Assembly: GCF_025421775.1 (NCBI RefSeq) | Contig: NZ_JAOEFX010000005.1 | Coordinates: forward strand, 248,001 to 312,000 | Direction: 5' to 3' | DNA: 64,000 nt | Origin: Paenarthrobacter aurescens | GTDB taxonomy: Bacteria > Actinomycetota > Actinomycetes > Actinomycetales > Micrococcaceae | In this document: in pieces, positions 17,474 through 26,480 of the stretch | How the letters are laid out: every line of letters starts with the position of its first letter | How positions within the stretch are numbered: position 1 is the stretch's first letter | Made by a program: the position numbers and the translations under genes | The notes under the pieces: model-generated | Seen by the model: only the letters and a program-made list of their open reading frames with translations | Told to the model about the DNA's origin: nothing | The model's database searches: none

Positions 17474-17486
17474 TGAACCCGGATTA

Positions 17487-18848
17487 ATGGAAAAATCTTC
17501 TGTGGCCTCCCAGCCCTTGTCATCGGCGCCCGCACGCACGTCGCGTCTGCCTGGCCGTTTCGCACGCCTTCCGGAACTTGCCGGACCTGGCTTCCTGCCG
17601 CTGGGCCTCTTCGCCCGGCTTCCCCTCGCCATGTTGACCGTTGGCACCCTGACCTTGGTGACGGCAGTCAGCCAGTCGTATGCAATCGGCGGTATGGCGG
17701 CCGGAGCGGTCGGCATCGGCTCTGCTCTGGGCGCACCCGTCCTTGGCTCGTTGGCTGATCGTGCCGGGCAGCGCATCGTGCTCCTCGTGGCCGCGGTCAT
17801 CAACACGCTTGCTGTAGCGGGGCTGCTTGCCGCGGCCTACGTCACTCCGGGCTACGGTTCGGTAAATGACGCTGTTGGTGTTCTCATAGCCGCTTTCCTG
17901 GCTGGTGCGAGTTGCCCCCAAGTAGGACCGATGGCGAGGGTCAGGTGGATGGCCCTGACCACCCGCAACCTTTCCCCGGAAGCAACCACCGGCAGGAAAA
18001 GCGTCGCGGCAAACCGTGCCGACCTGGATACCGCATTGTCCTATGAGGGCACTGCCGACGAGATCACGTTCGTCCTGGGACCTGCCTTGGTGGGTGTCCT
18101 CGCCAGCATCGTGGCACCGTGGTTGCCACTCGCGTTGGCCGCCGTCATGACCATCACCCTTGTGCCTGCTTTCGCGGTCCACCCCAGCCAGCATGCTGTG
18201 GTGCCCGCACCGCGGAAGGCCGCTCCCGGCGTCGTGGTTCAAGGGGAGCGGACCACCGGGGCGGCTCCGTTGCGCCGCAACCGTTGGGCCGGAGCCGTCG
18301 TGGCCGTCCCCGTGGTGGCGATGGTTTGCATGGGTACCTTCTTTGGTGCCACCCAGAATGCCCTGAGTGCCTTTTCAGCGCAGTACGCCACTGCCGAGAT
18401 CGCGGGGCTCCTCTATGCAGTGATGGGACTGAGCTCTGCCGTGGCCGCGCTGTCCGTGGCATTTTGGCCGCAGCGGTTCAGCCTGGCTTCCCGGTGGGTT
18501 GCCGCAGCACTGGCCATGTCCGTCCTGTCCCTGTTGCTGCTTCTTCCGGCAGGCATATGGCCCATGATCTTTGTGCTGCTGGTGCTCGGAATTCCCGTGG
18601 GGCCTGTCATGGTCACCGTCTTCAGCATCGGCGGCGTGGTGGCCCCGGCCGGCCGTATGGCGACGGTCATGACGGCCCTTGCCAGTGGGATCGTGGCCGG
18701 AACAGCCTTGGGCTCCTACCTGGCCGGGCAGTTGGCCGAAACCCAGGGCCCGGGCGCCGCGTTCGTGGTTTCGATGGCCGCAGCGGCAGGCCTCCTCCTG
18801 CTGGGTGTTGTCACCTCACTCGTGATGAAGCGCCAGCCTCAGGAGTAG
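17487..18848 (+). CDS. MFS transporter
   Basis: Major facilitator superfamily protein of 453 aa with about 12 hydrophobic segments, a soluble N-terminal tail of about 45 residues (Ser, Ala, Arg, Pro rich), and a central loop near residues 238-270. The loop after segment 2 has GSLADRAGQRIVLL, the MFS G-x3-DR-G-R-R motif. Substrate not assignable; drug export is the common role. Its last 10 nt overlap the convergent TetR gene. Confidence 0.85.
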   Translation: MEKSSVASQPLSSAPARTSRLPGRFARLPELAGPGFLPLGLFARLPLAMLTVGTLTLVTAVSQSYAIGGMAAGAVGIGSALGAPVLGSLADRAGQRIVLLVAAVINTLAVAGLLAAAYVTPGYGSVNDAVGVLIAAFLAGASCPQVGPMARVRWMALTTRNLSPEATTGRKSVAANRADLDTALSYEGTADEITFVLGPALVGVLASIVAPWLPLALAAVMTITLVPAFAVHPSQHAVVPAPRKAAPGVVVQGERTTGAAPLRRNRWAGAVVAVPVVAMVCMGTFFGATQNALSAFSAQYATAEIAGLLYAVMGLSSAVAALSVAFWPQRFSLASRWVAAALAMSVLSLLLLLPAGIWPMIFVLLVLGIPVGPVMVTVFSIGGVVAPAGRMATVMTALASGIVAGTALGSYLAGQLAETQGPGAAFVVSMAAAAGLLLLGVVTSLVMKRQPQE

Positions 18849-19450
18849 TCGAGCGCTCCGGCGAGGGACAACGCCATTAGTTCAACCAAACGCATGGACC
18901 GTTCCCCGTCAGGGTCGGCCAAATGCTGCATGCTGATGCCGTCGATCCCGGAAATAAACAAGCGGGTAATGTCCTCCAGATTGGCGGGGACGGGTTCGCC
19001 GGCGGCTTCGGCTGCGCCGCGAAACAACTCCAGCGTTGAGCTCACCCAGCCGTCATACATCGAACGGTTCATGAGCAATGCCTGGGGTTGGTCGTCGGCC
19101 TCCACACGGAATCGTCGGAGCAGCAGTTCGAACGTTGTGACTTGCTCGTGCGGGTTCTCCAGCATGCGGCTCCAGATGCGCCGGGCGTGGGCGCCCACCA
19201 TGTGGCGCAGCCCCATGCCGGGGTCGGCCACGGGGTCAAGCGCCTTGGCGTAATCCCTGCTGAGGAAGTTATACACCTCTTCCAGGAGCTCATCCTTGCT
19301 GCGGAAACAGTAGTGCAATGCCGCGAGGGGGGCGTCGGCCTCACTGGCGATTCGACGTGTCGTAGCCGAGGCGAGCCCATCCTGTGCGATCACCCTGGCT
19401 GCCGCTTCGACGAATTGCAGGCGCCTTTCTTCGGCGGGAACCCTTGCCAT
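18839..19450 (-). CDS. TetR family transcriptional regulator
   Basis: 203-aa regulator. The N-terminal helix-turn-helix covers residues about 5-50: EERRLQFVEAAARVIAQDG, then ATTRRIASEADAPLAALHYCFRSKDEL. The remaining helical domain is a ligand pocket of unknown specificity. I chose the ATG at 19450 because GGAAGG stands just before it; the frame is open to 19498. It diverges from the amidohydrolase gene across about 234 nt that hold a direct repeat, so it probably represses that gene and itself. Confidence 0.9.
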   Translation of the reverse strand: MARVPAEERRLQFVEAAARVIAQDGLASATTRRIASEADAPLAALHYCFRSKDELLEEVYNFLSRDYAKALDPVADPGMGLRHMVGAHARRIWSRMLENPHEQVTTFELLLRRFRVEADDQPQALLMNRSMYDGWVSSTLELFRGAAEAAGEPVPANLEDITRLFISGIDGISMQHLADPDGERSMRLVELMALSLAGALDYS

Positions 19451-19600
19451 CCGCTCACCTTCCTCATGGTTCTTTCCACCCGTGATCGGTTCCACCAACC
19501 CAGCGGTCTCATCGATCGTAGGCGCTCTCCGCCATGACGGCCTTGTGGCCGTGCCGTGGAGGCGGAAAAGTCCTCTGGGAGAAATTTTACGTCAAAACCT

Positions 19601-19624
19601 AGTCAAGTGACCCAGTCAAGCGAC
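19601..19624. promoter_or_regulatory. Direct repeat between TetR and amidohydrolase genes
   Basis: AGTCAAGTGAC (19601-19611) and AGTCAAGCGAC (19614-19624) are two near-identical 11-mers with a 13-bp period, in the only intergenic space between the divergent genes. They are candidate operator sites for the TetR protein. A related GTGACTTGAG stands just before the amidohydrolase start. Confidence 0.5.
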
Positions 19625-19684
19625 ATACTTCTTGCAAGAACGTTGTCTGCATCACATTCGGATGCGGTGACTTGAGGAGAACCG

Positions 19685-21391
19685 ATGCAAGATTTCGCTG
19701 ATCTGGTGATCGTGAATGCCTCGGTCCACACCATGGACCGGGCGCAACCACACCGCATGGCTGATTCCATCGCAGTCAAGGACGGCCGCGTGGCAGGGCT
19801 TGGCCACAATGACGTGAGCCAGTTGATCGGCCCGGGTACGCGGGTTGTCGATGCCGCAGGTGGGGCCGTCATTCCAGGGATCAATGATGCCCACCTGCAT
19901 TTCGTGTCGGCGGCGATGGCCGCCTTTGGCTACGTGCGCCTGACCCCGGCCGTGGCCCCGGACTGGGCGACCGTCGTGGACGAGCTGACAGCAGCACCCG
20001 TGGGCCCGGATGGCTGGATCCGTGCCCACGGCTGGGATGAGTCGATACTGGGACCGGCCAAGGGTTTGCTGGATTGCCGGGCTGACACGCCCGTTGTGGC
20101 GTTCGACGGCACAGGCCATCAACTCCTGGCCAACCGGGAGGCGCTCCGCCGCGCGGGCATCACCGCCGCAACTCCGGACATCGACGGCGGCGTGATCGTG
20201 AGGGCAGCAGACGGCAGCCCCTCCGGCCTGTTCCAGGACGGAGCCATGGAACTCATCTCTCGGGCCATGCCACCCGTTCCGGCTTCGACGCTCCGCCCGG
20301 CGCTGCTTCTTCTCCAGGAATACCTGCACTCGCTTGGCATCACCTCACTCACGGAGCCGGGACTGGGGCCAGCGAGCGCTGGACTCATGGACGGGGCCGG
20401 TTCGACGGCGGCACTCGAGTTACTGGGTGACCTCGCTTCATCGGGTGAACTGACGTTGCGGATCAACGTCCTCATGCTCTTCGCGGGAACCGGGGGAGCC
20501 AATGCCCTGGCCGTGGGGGAGGGCCTGCGCAGCGGACTGGCAGGGAGCTACAAGAACCGGGGCATTGATCCGGAGCAGTTGAGGATCGCGGGCGTCAAAG
20601 TCTTCGCGGACGGGATCCCACGCAGCGGCACCGCCTGGATGCGCGAGCCTTATGGTCCGGCCTGTACCCACGGCAGCCTGGTGATCCAAGGAGCCAGTGA
20701 TGGAGAACGGGTTGCTGAACTCAACAGGATTCTGCGACTCATCGACGAAGCCGGACTGCAGGCCGGTGTCCACGCCACGGGAGATGCTGCCACCCTCGCG
20801 GCCGTGGAGGCGATTATCGCGGCGACCGACGCTACCGGGGGTCGTTCCACGTCCACCGGAAGCCACCGAAACCGCCATTACATCATCCACGGGGCCTTCA
20901 GTGACTCAACAACTTTGCGCACAATGGCTGCCCGGGGCGTTGGTTACAGCACCAACCCCCTGATCCGCCAGGAGGCCGGTGACATCATGCGCCAGGTGCT
21001 GGGTGAGGATCGGTTTTCCCGCCATCAACCCCTTCATTCAGCCGTGGAAGCCGGCGTGCGTTTCAACCTTGCTTCCGACGCTCCCGTGACCAGCCCGGAC
21101 TGGCGGCGCACTGTGGTGGCTGCCGTCCGCCGGTCCACCCGGTCCACACCTGGTGCACCGGGCGATCCCGAGCGTATCACCGGGCTGCAGGCCCTGGCTG
21201 CCATGACCCTTGACGCCGCTTGGCAGGACCACGCCGAGCACTTTAAGGGCTCCCTGATACCTGGCAGGACAGCAGACCTGTGCCTGCTGTCCAACCCCTG
21301 GCCCGCCGATGAGCAGATCGAGAAGCTCCTCGACACTGAGGTCAGGCTCACCTTGAGCGGTGGCCGCGTAGTCCACCAATCACCCAGCTAG
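19685..21391 (+). CDS. Amidohydrolase family 3 protein (YtcJ / N-substituted formamide deformylase-like)
   Basis: 568-aa metal-dependent hydrolase. The N-terminal beta-sandwich strand DLVIVNASVHTMD is followed by GGAVIPGINDAHLHF, which carries the HxH metal site near residue 69. Other family blocks are WIRAHGWDES, the metal-ligand region IAGVKVFADGIPRSGTAWM, GVHATGDAA and the Asp-bearing NLASDAPVTSPDW. Family members hydrolyse C-N bonds in amides and formamides. A GAGGAG ribosome site precedes the ATG. It leads a run of genes for a binding protein, ABC permeases, an ATPase and a sulfatase, which suggests one catabolic unit. Confidence 0.88.
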   Translation: MQDFADLVIVNASVHTMDRAQPHRMADSIAVKDGRVAGLGHNDVSQLIGPGTRVVDAAGGAVIPGINDAHLHFVSAAMAAFGYVRLTPAVAPDWATVVDELTAAPVGPDGWIRAHGWDESILGPAKGLLDCRADTPVVAFDGTGHQLLANREALRRAGITAATPDIDGGVIVRAADGSPSGLFQDGAMELISRAMPPVPASTLRPALLLLQEYLHSLGITSLTEPGLGPASAGLMDGAGSTAALELLGDLASSGELTLRINVLMLFAGTGGANALAVGEGLRSGLAGSYKNRGIDPEQLRIAGVKVFADGIPRSGTAWMREPYGPACTHGSLVIQGASDGERVAELNRILRLIDEAGLQAGVHATGDAATLAAVEAIIAATDATGGRSTSTGSHRNRHYIIHGAFSDSTTLRTMAARGVGYSTNPLIRQEAGDIMRQVLGEDRFSRHQPLHSAVEAGVRFNLASDAPVTSPDWRRTVVAAVRRSTRSTPGAPGDPERITGLQALAAMTLDAAWQDHAEHFKGSLIPGRTADLCLLSNPWPADEQIEKLLDTEVRLTLSGGRVVHQSPS

Positions 21392-21430
21392 AAAAGTCCC
21401 CTTCCAACCATTCGTGATTCTAGGAGCACC

Positions 21431-22423
21431 ATGCGACGCACTATTCCCTTGGCCCTGGCCGCAGTTTTGTCCATGACTTTGGCCGCCTGCGGTGGCGGGT
21501 CGAGTCCGGCCGCCGCCCCCGCCGCCGATGGGACCACCACCCTCAAGGTGGGCACCATCGGCATCGGTTCGGACGCCGGTATCCGCCTTGCAGCTGACAA
21601 AGGCTTCTTCAAGGAACAGGGTCTCAACGTCGAGATTTCTGTCATTGCCAATCCACCGGCTGGTATTGCGGCTGCCCAGAGCGGCCAAATTGACCTCACC
21701 TACACTCCCTCAATTCCGCTCCTGAACGCATTGAGCCAGAACGTGCCGCTCAAGATCATTGCCGCCGCCGACGGTTACAAGGACGGGGCAGGAGATTCCA
21801 GCGACCTCAACCGCGTGGATGATACCGGCCTCCTCGTCCAGAAGGCTTCGTCCATCACCCGGCCCAAAGACCTGGAAGGCAAGAACGTCAGCGTTCCGGC
21901 AAGGAAAGCACAGCTGGAGGTTACAGTCAGCAAACTGGTCAAGGATGACGGGGGAGATCCTGCCAAAGTGAACTGGATGGTCCTGGACCCGTCGTCTGCA
22001 CTGCAATCACTGAACTCCGGGCGCGTGGACGCGGCCTCCCTGGTGGCTCCGTTCACATCCAAGGCAGTGTCTGAGGGGAACCAACTGCTGGCGTCGCCGG
22101 GTGTTGAGTTCTTTGAGCAGGGTGCCATTGGCCTGTGGGTCTCCGGTGCGAACACGGTGAAGTCCAAGGAGAAAGCCTTGGCGGGCTTCAAAGCCGCCAT
22201 CTACAAGGCAAACGCCTACGCCAACGGCCACATCGATGAAGCACAGCAGCTCAGTGCAGAGATCACCAAGACCCCGCTGGACGTGGTCAAGTCCGGGGCC
22301 GTCAACTACTGGCCCGACGACGTCCGTGTGGAAGACATCGAGCGGGCCAACAACAATCTTGCCGACCTCGGCTTCCTGAATGCCCCGGTGAAACTGCCGG
22401 CCGACATCATCTTCGGCAAGTAG
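21431..22423 (+). CDS. ABC transporter substrate-binding lipoprotein (NMT1/SsuA-like)
   Basis: 330-aa extracytoplasmic binding protein. The signal peptide ends in the lipobox LAAC, with Cys at residue 20, followed by a Gly/Ser/Ala linker. The mature part has the NMT1/THI5/SsuA pattern: GTIGIGSDAGIRLAADKGFFKEQGLNVEI, then AAQSGQIDLTYTPSIP. Relatives bind aliphatic sulfonates, taurine, nitrate or pyrimidines. With two permeases and an ATPase downstream it forms a complete importer, and the adjacent sulfatase favours an organosulfur substrate. Confidence 0.9.
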   Translation: MRRTIPLALAAVLSMTLAACGGGSSPAAAPAADGTTTLKVGTIGIGSDAGIRLAADKGFFKEQGLNVEISVIANPPAGIAAAQSGQIDLTYTPSIPLLNALSQNVPLKIIAAADGYKDGAGDSSDLNRVDDTGLLVQKASSITRPKDLEGKNVSVPARKAQLEVTVSKLVKDDGGDPAKVNWMVLDPSSALQSLNSGRVDAASLVAPFTSKAVSEGNQLLASPGVEFFEQGAIGLWVSGANTVKSKEKALAGFKAAIYKANAYANGHIDEAQQLSAEITKTPLDVVKSGAVNYWPDDVRVEDIERANNNLADLGFLNAPVKLPADIIFGK

Positions 22424-22450
22424 GCAGGAGAACAGCATGGGAGATTCACC

Positions 22451-23224
22451 ATGAAGGCATCCATCCGCCCATACCTCTTCAGTATCCTGGGCGTCGCGGC
22501 GGCCTTGGTCATCTGGCAGGTTCTCGCTGAGGCCAAGGTTGCAGGAAATGCCTTGCCGCCGGCCACTACGGTGTTCACCACCCTCGCGACCATTCTGGGA
22601 ACAGGCACCTTCTGGTCCTCGCTGGGGGCCACGATCGGTATTTCCATCCTCGCGTTGGCGCTGGCTGCCGTGGCCGGAGTAGTCATTGGGCTGCTGGTCG
22701 GGAGTTTCGAGTCCGTCAGGTATGCCACCCTGGCTGTGCTGGAGTTCCTCAAGCCAGTCCCCCCGATCGTCATTCTCCCCCTCGCAGTGTTGGTGCTTGG
22801 CCCCACAGCTGAGATGTCGTTGTTCCTCGTGGTGTTCGGGTGCTTGCTCCCCATCGTCATGCAAACCGTGGACGGCGTTCAGGGCACCGACCCGGTGGCA
22901 CGTGATACGGCCCGCTCCTACGGCATGGGAGAGAGGGAAATCCTGGCCCGGGTGGTATTGCCCAGCGCCATGCCCTACATAGGAACTGCGATGCGCGTGG
23001 CAGCACCTGCCGCCTTGGTGGTCACCGTGGTGGCAGGACTCCTCGGGGGCGGTCCAGGCCTCGGCCAAAACATCTACCAAGCCCAAGCGGCGGGTGATTA
23101 CGCCAGTCTCTACGGATTGGTGATAGTCCTCGGTGTCCTGGGCCTGCTGTTCCAAGGTGCCACGCGGCTGGCCGAGCGCCGGGTCCTGCACTGGCATGAG
23201 TCCTACCGGGAAGTGGTGCCCTGA
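22451..23224 (+). CDS. ABC transporter permease (SsuC/TauC-like), first
   Basis: 257-aa BPD-type permease with about six hydrophobic segments. The cytoplasmic EAA loop reads DTARSYGMGEREILARVVLPSAMPYIGTAMR, the usual coupling-helix contact for the ATPase. It is 27 nt after the binding-protein gene, and its stop overlaps the next ATG as TGATG, so the two permeases are made together and probably form a heterodimer. Confidence 0.9.
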   Translation: MKASIRPYLFSILGVAAALVIWQVLAEAKVAGNALPPATTVFTTLATILGTGTFWSSLGATIGISILALALAAVAGVVIGLLVGSFESVRYATLAVLEFLKPVPPIVILPLAVLVLGPTAEMSLFLVVFGCLLPIVMQTVDGVQGTDPVARDTARSYGMGEREILARVVLPSAMPYIGTAMRVAAPAALVVTVVAGLLGGGPGLGQNIYQAQAAGDYASLYGLVIVLGVLGLLFQGATRLAERRVLHWHESYREVVP

Positions 23225-24003
23225 TGAGAAACGTCAAAATGCGAAACTGGGTGATCGGCATTGGCACACCCGTGCTGCTGTTGGTGGCATGGTGGTTCCT
23301 TTCCGCGAACTCCACCGATCCCTTCTTCCCTCCGCTGGAAACCATCCTCATCCGTTTCCAGGAGTTGTGGCTCTTTGAGCACTTCCAGTCCGATGTCCTG
23401 CTCAGCCTGGGAAACCTGTTCCTCGGTTTCGTCATCGCAGCAGCAGCCGGGATCGCACTCGGGTTCGTCACTGCCCTGGTTCCCCCGGTCCGGTGGATGA
23501 TCGATCCGTTGATTCATTTCCTCCGCGGTATTCCACCCGTGGCCCTGGTACCGATCTTTATCTCGCTCATAGGCTTCGGTACCCAAATGCGTGTCACCAG
23601 CATCGCCCTGGCGGCGCTGTTTCCCACCATGATCGCCACGGTGGACGGCATCCGCAGCGTCAGCAACGACCTCATGGACGTTGCCAGGGTCTACCGCCTG
23701 ACCCGGAAGGAGCGGGTTCTGAAGGTTCTCCTGCCAGCGGCGACCCCACAAATCTTCTCCGGCCTGCAGGTGAGCCTGCAGGTGGCCTTCATCGTGATGA
23801 TCGCCAGCGAGATGCTGGGCAGCTCGCAGGGAATCGGAGCAATGACTTTGCTCGCCCAACAGAGTTTCATGACCGCTGACATGTGGGCCGGAATCCTGCT
23901 CCTGGGTGTCATCGGATTCCTGGTCAACGTCCTGTTCAGCCTCCTCCGTCGCAAGGTCCTGTCCTGGTACATCGGATCCCGTCGCTTGGCGCGTGCATCA
24001 TGA
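23224..24003 (+). CDS. ABC transporter permease (SsuC/TauC-like), second
   Basis: 259-aa BPD-type permease, a paralogue of the one before it. Six hydrophobic segments are visible, and the EAA loop is DVARVYRLTRKERVLKVLLPAATPQIFSGLQ. Overlaps the ATPase gene by 4 nt (ATGA). Two distinct permeases, rather than one homodimeric SsuC, is a less common arrangement for this family. Confidence 0.9.
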   Translation: MRNVKMRNWVIGIGTPVLLLVAWWFLSANSTDPFFPPLETILIRFQELWLFEHFQSDVLLSLGNLFLGFVIAAAAGIALGFVTALVPPVRWMIDPLIHFLRGIPPVALVPIFISLIGFGTQMRVTSIALAALFPTMIATVDGIRSVSNDLMDVARVYRLTRKERVLKVLLPAATPQIFSGLQVSLQVAFIVMIASEMLGSSQGIGAMTLLAQQSFMTADMWAGILLLGVIGFLVNVLFSLLRRKVLSWYIGSRRLARAS

Positions 24004-24854
24004 GCAACCGTCCGGCACCGACCCTTCCCACCCGCAACAGAAAGTCCACCATGGCACAGCAACCAGAAACACGAGTCAGCGCATCCACGCCGCGGCTGGA
24101 CGTGTCGCATCTCGCCAAGACGTATGGCAGTGGCGCAAAGGCCCGTACGGTCATCGAAGACCTGACCTTCACCGTGGATGCCGGGGAGATTGTCTGCATC
24201 GTAGGTCCGTCGGGCGTTGGCAAGACGACACTCCTGAAATGCCTGGCCGGGCTCCACCCGGCCACCAGCGGCAGGGCGGCCATCGACGGGCGGACCATCA
24301 GTGGCCCGCCTTCGGAAATGGCTTTGGTCTTCCAGGATTACAATCGATCGCTGATGCCATGGCTCACCGTCCGAAAGAACCTGGTCCTGCCCCTGCGGCA
24401 CCTCAAGTTGTCCGCAGCGGAACTGAAGGAACGCTGCGACGGTGCGCTGGCCGCCGTTTGCCTCTCCCACGCCGACAACCAGTATCCGTGGCAGCTATCC
24501 GGCGGCATGCAGCAACGTGTCGCCATTGCCAGGGCCTTGGCTTACAGGCCCGAGATCCTGATCATGGACGAGCCCTTCGCCTCGGTGGACGCGCAGACCC
24601 GCTTTGACTTGGAAGACCTCTGCCTGAAGATCCGGAGGGACTTCGCCATGACCATCCTGGTAGTGACCCACGACATCGACGAAGCGGTCTACCTTGCAGA
24701 CCGTGTGGTGGTACTTGGCTCACGGCCTGCACGAGTGCTCAAGGTAGTGGACGTGGACCTGCCCGCCCCACGCGACCAGATCACCACGCGCTCGCTGCCG
24801 GAGTTCGCCCGGCAACGCACCGAAGTGCTGTCCCTCATCAAGAGGCCCGCATGA
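24000..24854 (+). CDS. ABC transporter ATP-binding protein (SsuB/TauB-like)
   Basis: 284-aa importer ATPase. Walker A is GPSGVGKTT near residue 69, the Q-loop is VFQDYNRSLMPW (aromatic/NRSLMPW pattern typical of SsuB/TauB), the signature is LSGGMQQR, Walker B is ILIMDEPF and the switch His is in VVTHDIDEA. The ATG at 24000 overlaps the permease stop, so I prefer it to the ATG at 24051. About 35 residues precede the ABC domain, more than usual. Overlaps the sulfatase gene by 4 nt. Confidence 0.92.
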   Translation: MSNRPAPTLPTRNRKSTMAQQPETRVSASTPRLDVSHLAKTYGSGAKARTVIEDLTFTVDAGEIVCIVGPSGVGKTTLLKCLAGLHPATSGRAAIDGRTISGPPSEMALVFQDYNRSLMPWLTVRKNLVLPLRHLKLSAAELKERCDGALAAVCLSHADNQYPWQLSGGMQQRVAIARALAYRPEILIMDEPFASVDAQTRFDLEDLCLKIRRDFAMTILVVTHDIDEAVYLADRVVVLGSRPARVLKVVDVDLPAPRDQITTRSLPEFARQRTEVLSLIKRPA

Positions 24855-26461
24855 CAGGGCAGCGCCGCAGGAACGATCACCACCGGCCCAACGTCCTGTT
24901 CTTCATCGCCGACCAGCTTAGGGCGGACCATCTGGGCTTCGGTGGCAACGGCACGGTCAGGACGCCCCACCTGGACGCGCTCGCGGCCAGGAGCATTGTT
25001 TTCGAGAATGCGACTGTGGCCAACCCGACGTGCATGCCCAACCGTGCCAGCCTGATGACGGGCCGGTGGCCATCAGCGCACGGAACACGCTGTAACGGCA
25101 TAACCTTGGATCCCCTCACGCAGACCGTTCCGGGTTCCTTGGCAGCTGGCGGCTACCGAACCGTGGGCGTGGGAAAACTGCATCACCAAAACATGGGGTG
25201 GGAGTTTGAACCCCACCAGGCCGAGGAGATCCGGGCCACCGACCCCATGCTGCTGGACGCGGAGGCTGGCGACGCCCGACGTCATGGTTTTTCTTTGGGT
25301 TGGGACCAGTGGGAAAACCGGGAAGCGCACGATGACCGGTTCATTGCGCTGCCGTCCGACTACTACGGATATCAGCATGTCGACTTGGTGATTGGCCACG
25401 GGGACCGACCCGGCGGCCACTACGTGCACTGGGCCCGGGAACGGGGCATCGACCCGGAAACTCTGGGTGGTCCTGGCAACTCGTCCAGCAGGTACGGGGG
25501 GTGGGACCAGGTGTACCAGACAGCCATTCCGGCTGAGGTGCACCCCACAAGCTATGTGAGCGAGAAGGCAATCGAGCACCTGAAGGACGCTGCGGGTCAG
25601 GATCAGCCGTTCTTCATGTTTGTGTCCTTTCCCGACCCCCACCATCCGTTCTCTCCGCCGGCAGGCTACTCGGATCTCTATGATCCCGCGGCCCTGCCAC
25701 TCCCGCTCGGCTTTGACCAGGACCATGGGGCTTCACCGGCGCACGTGAGGGACATGGTGGAACACCGTGGTGAGCCGAACATGGACCCAACCATGACGTG
25801 GGCCGCCACGGAGGAGCAGTACAGGAATGCCGCGGCCGCGCAATACGGCCTGATCACCATGATGGACGAGCACATTGGCCGGATACTTGACGAGCTGGAC
25901 CGGCAAGGGTTGGCCGAGGACACCATCGTGGTGTTCACCAGTGACCATGGAGACCTGTTCGGCGACCACGGGCTGATGCTCAAGCACTTTGTCCACTACC
26001 GCGCCGTAACGAATGTCCCCTTGGTGGTGCACATTCCCGGGAAAAAGCCGGGCCGGACGGAAGCGTTGGTTTCCAGCGCGGATGTGGCACCGACCCTCCT
26101 TGAGCTCACTGGATCCCGGGGCTACCGGGGAATTCAGGGTCGCTCGCTGGTGCCTTTGCTGGAAGGGGATACGGAGCATCATCGGGACGCCCTCCTGGTG
26201 GAGGAAGAGCAACCGTTCGGTTTGGCCGGACTGCCGGGGCCGGTCCGCATGAGAACGATCATCACTGCTGAGGGCCGGCTGACCAGGTACTTCGGCACAG
26301 ACATGGCCGAACTGTACGATCACCAGACCGATCCCGGTGAGTTGACCAACCGCGCGGGCGATCCTGCTTTCGCTGGGTTGGAGGACCGGTTGCTGCGCAC
26401 CATGCTGGACGAGATGGCCGCCTTGACGGATCAGGGTACGGCCCCGACGGCGGCCGCCTAG
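24851..26461 (+). CDS. Sulfatase (formylglycine-dependent alkaline phosphatase superfamily)
   Basis: 536-aa hydrolase. The modification site is C61-M-P-N-R65, the CxPxR signature converted to formylglycine, followed by ASLMTGR. Metal ligands are in FFIADQLRADHLG (D21-Q22) and FTSDHGDLFGDHG. No signal peptide is seen, so it acts in the cytoplasm on imported substrate. The D-Q pair and length resemble choline-sulfatase and phosphonate monoester hydrolase groups. It overlaps the ABC ATPase gene, which ties the importer to sulfate-ester or related cleavage. It needs a formylglycine-generating enzyme encoded elsewhere. Confidence 0.9.
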   Translation: MTGQRRRNDHHRPNVLFFIADQLRADHLGFGGNGTVRTPHLDALAARSIVFENATVANPTCMPNRASLMTGRWPSAHGTRCNGITLDPLTQTVPGSLAAGGYRTVGVGKLHHQNMGWEFEPHQAEEIRATDPMLLDAEAGDARRHGFSLGWDQWENREAHDDRFIALPSDYYGYQHVDLVIGHGDRPGGHYVHWARERGIDPETLGGPGNSSSRYGGWDQVYQTAIPAEVHPTSYVSEKAIEHLKDAAGQDQPFFMFVSFPDPHHPFSPPAGYSDLYDPAALPLPLGFDQDHGASPAHVRDMVEHRGEPNMDPTMTWAATEEQYRNAAAAQYGLITMMDEHIGRILDELDRQGLAEDTIVVFTSDHGDLFGDHGLMLKHFVHYRAVTNVPLVVHIPGKKPGRTEALVSSADVAPTLLELTGSRGYRGIQGRSLVPLLEGDTEHHRDALLVEEEQPFGLAGLPGPVRMRTIITAEGRLTRYFGTDMAELYDHQTDPGELTNRAGDPAFAGLEDRLLRTMLDEMAALTDQGTAPTAAA

Positions 26462-26480
26462 CAAACGGTGCGGGGAGTCG

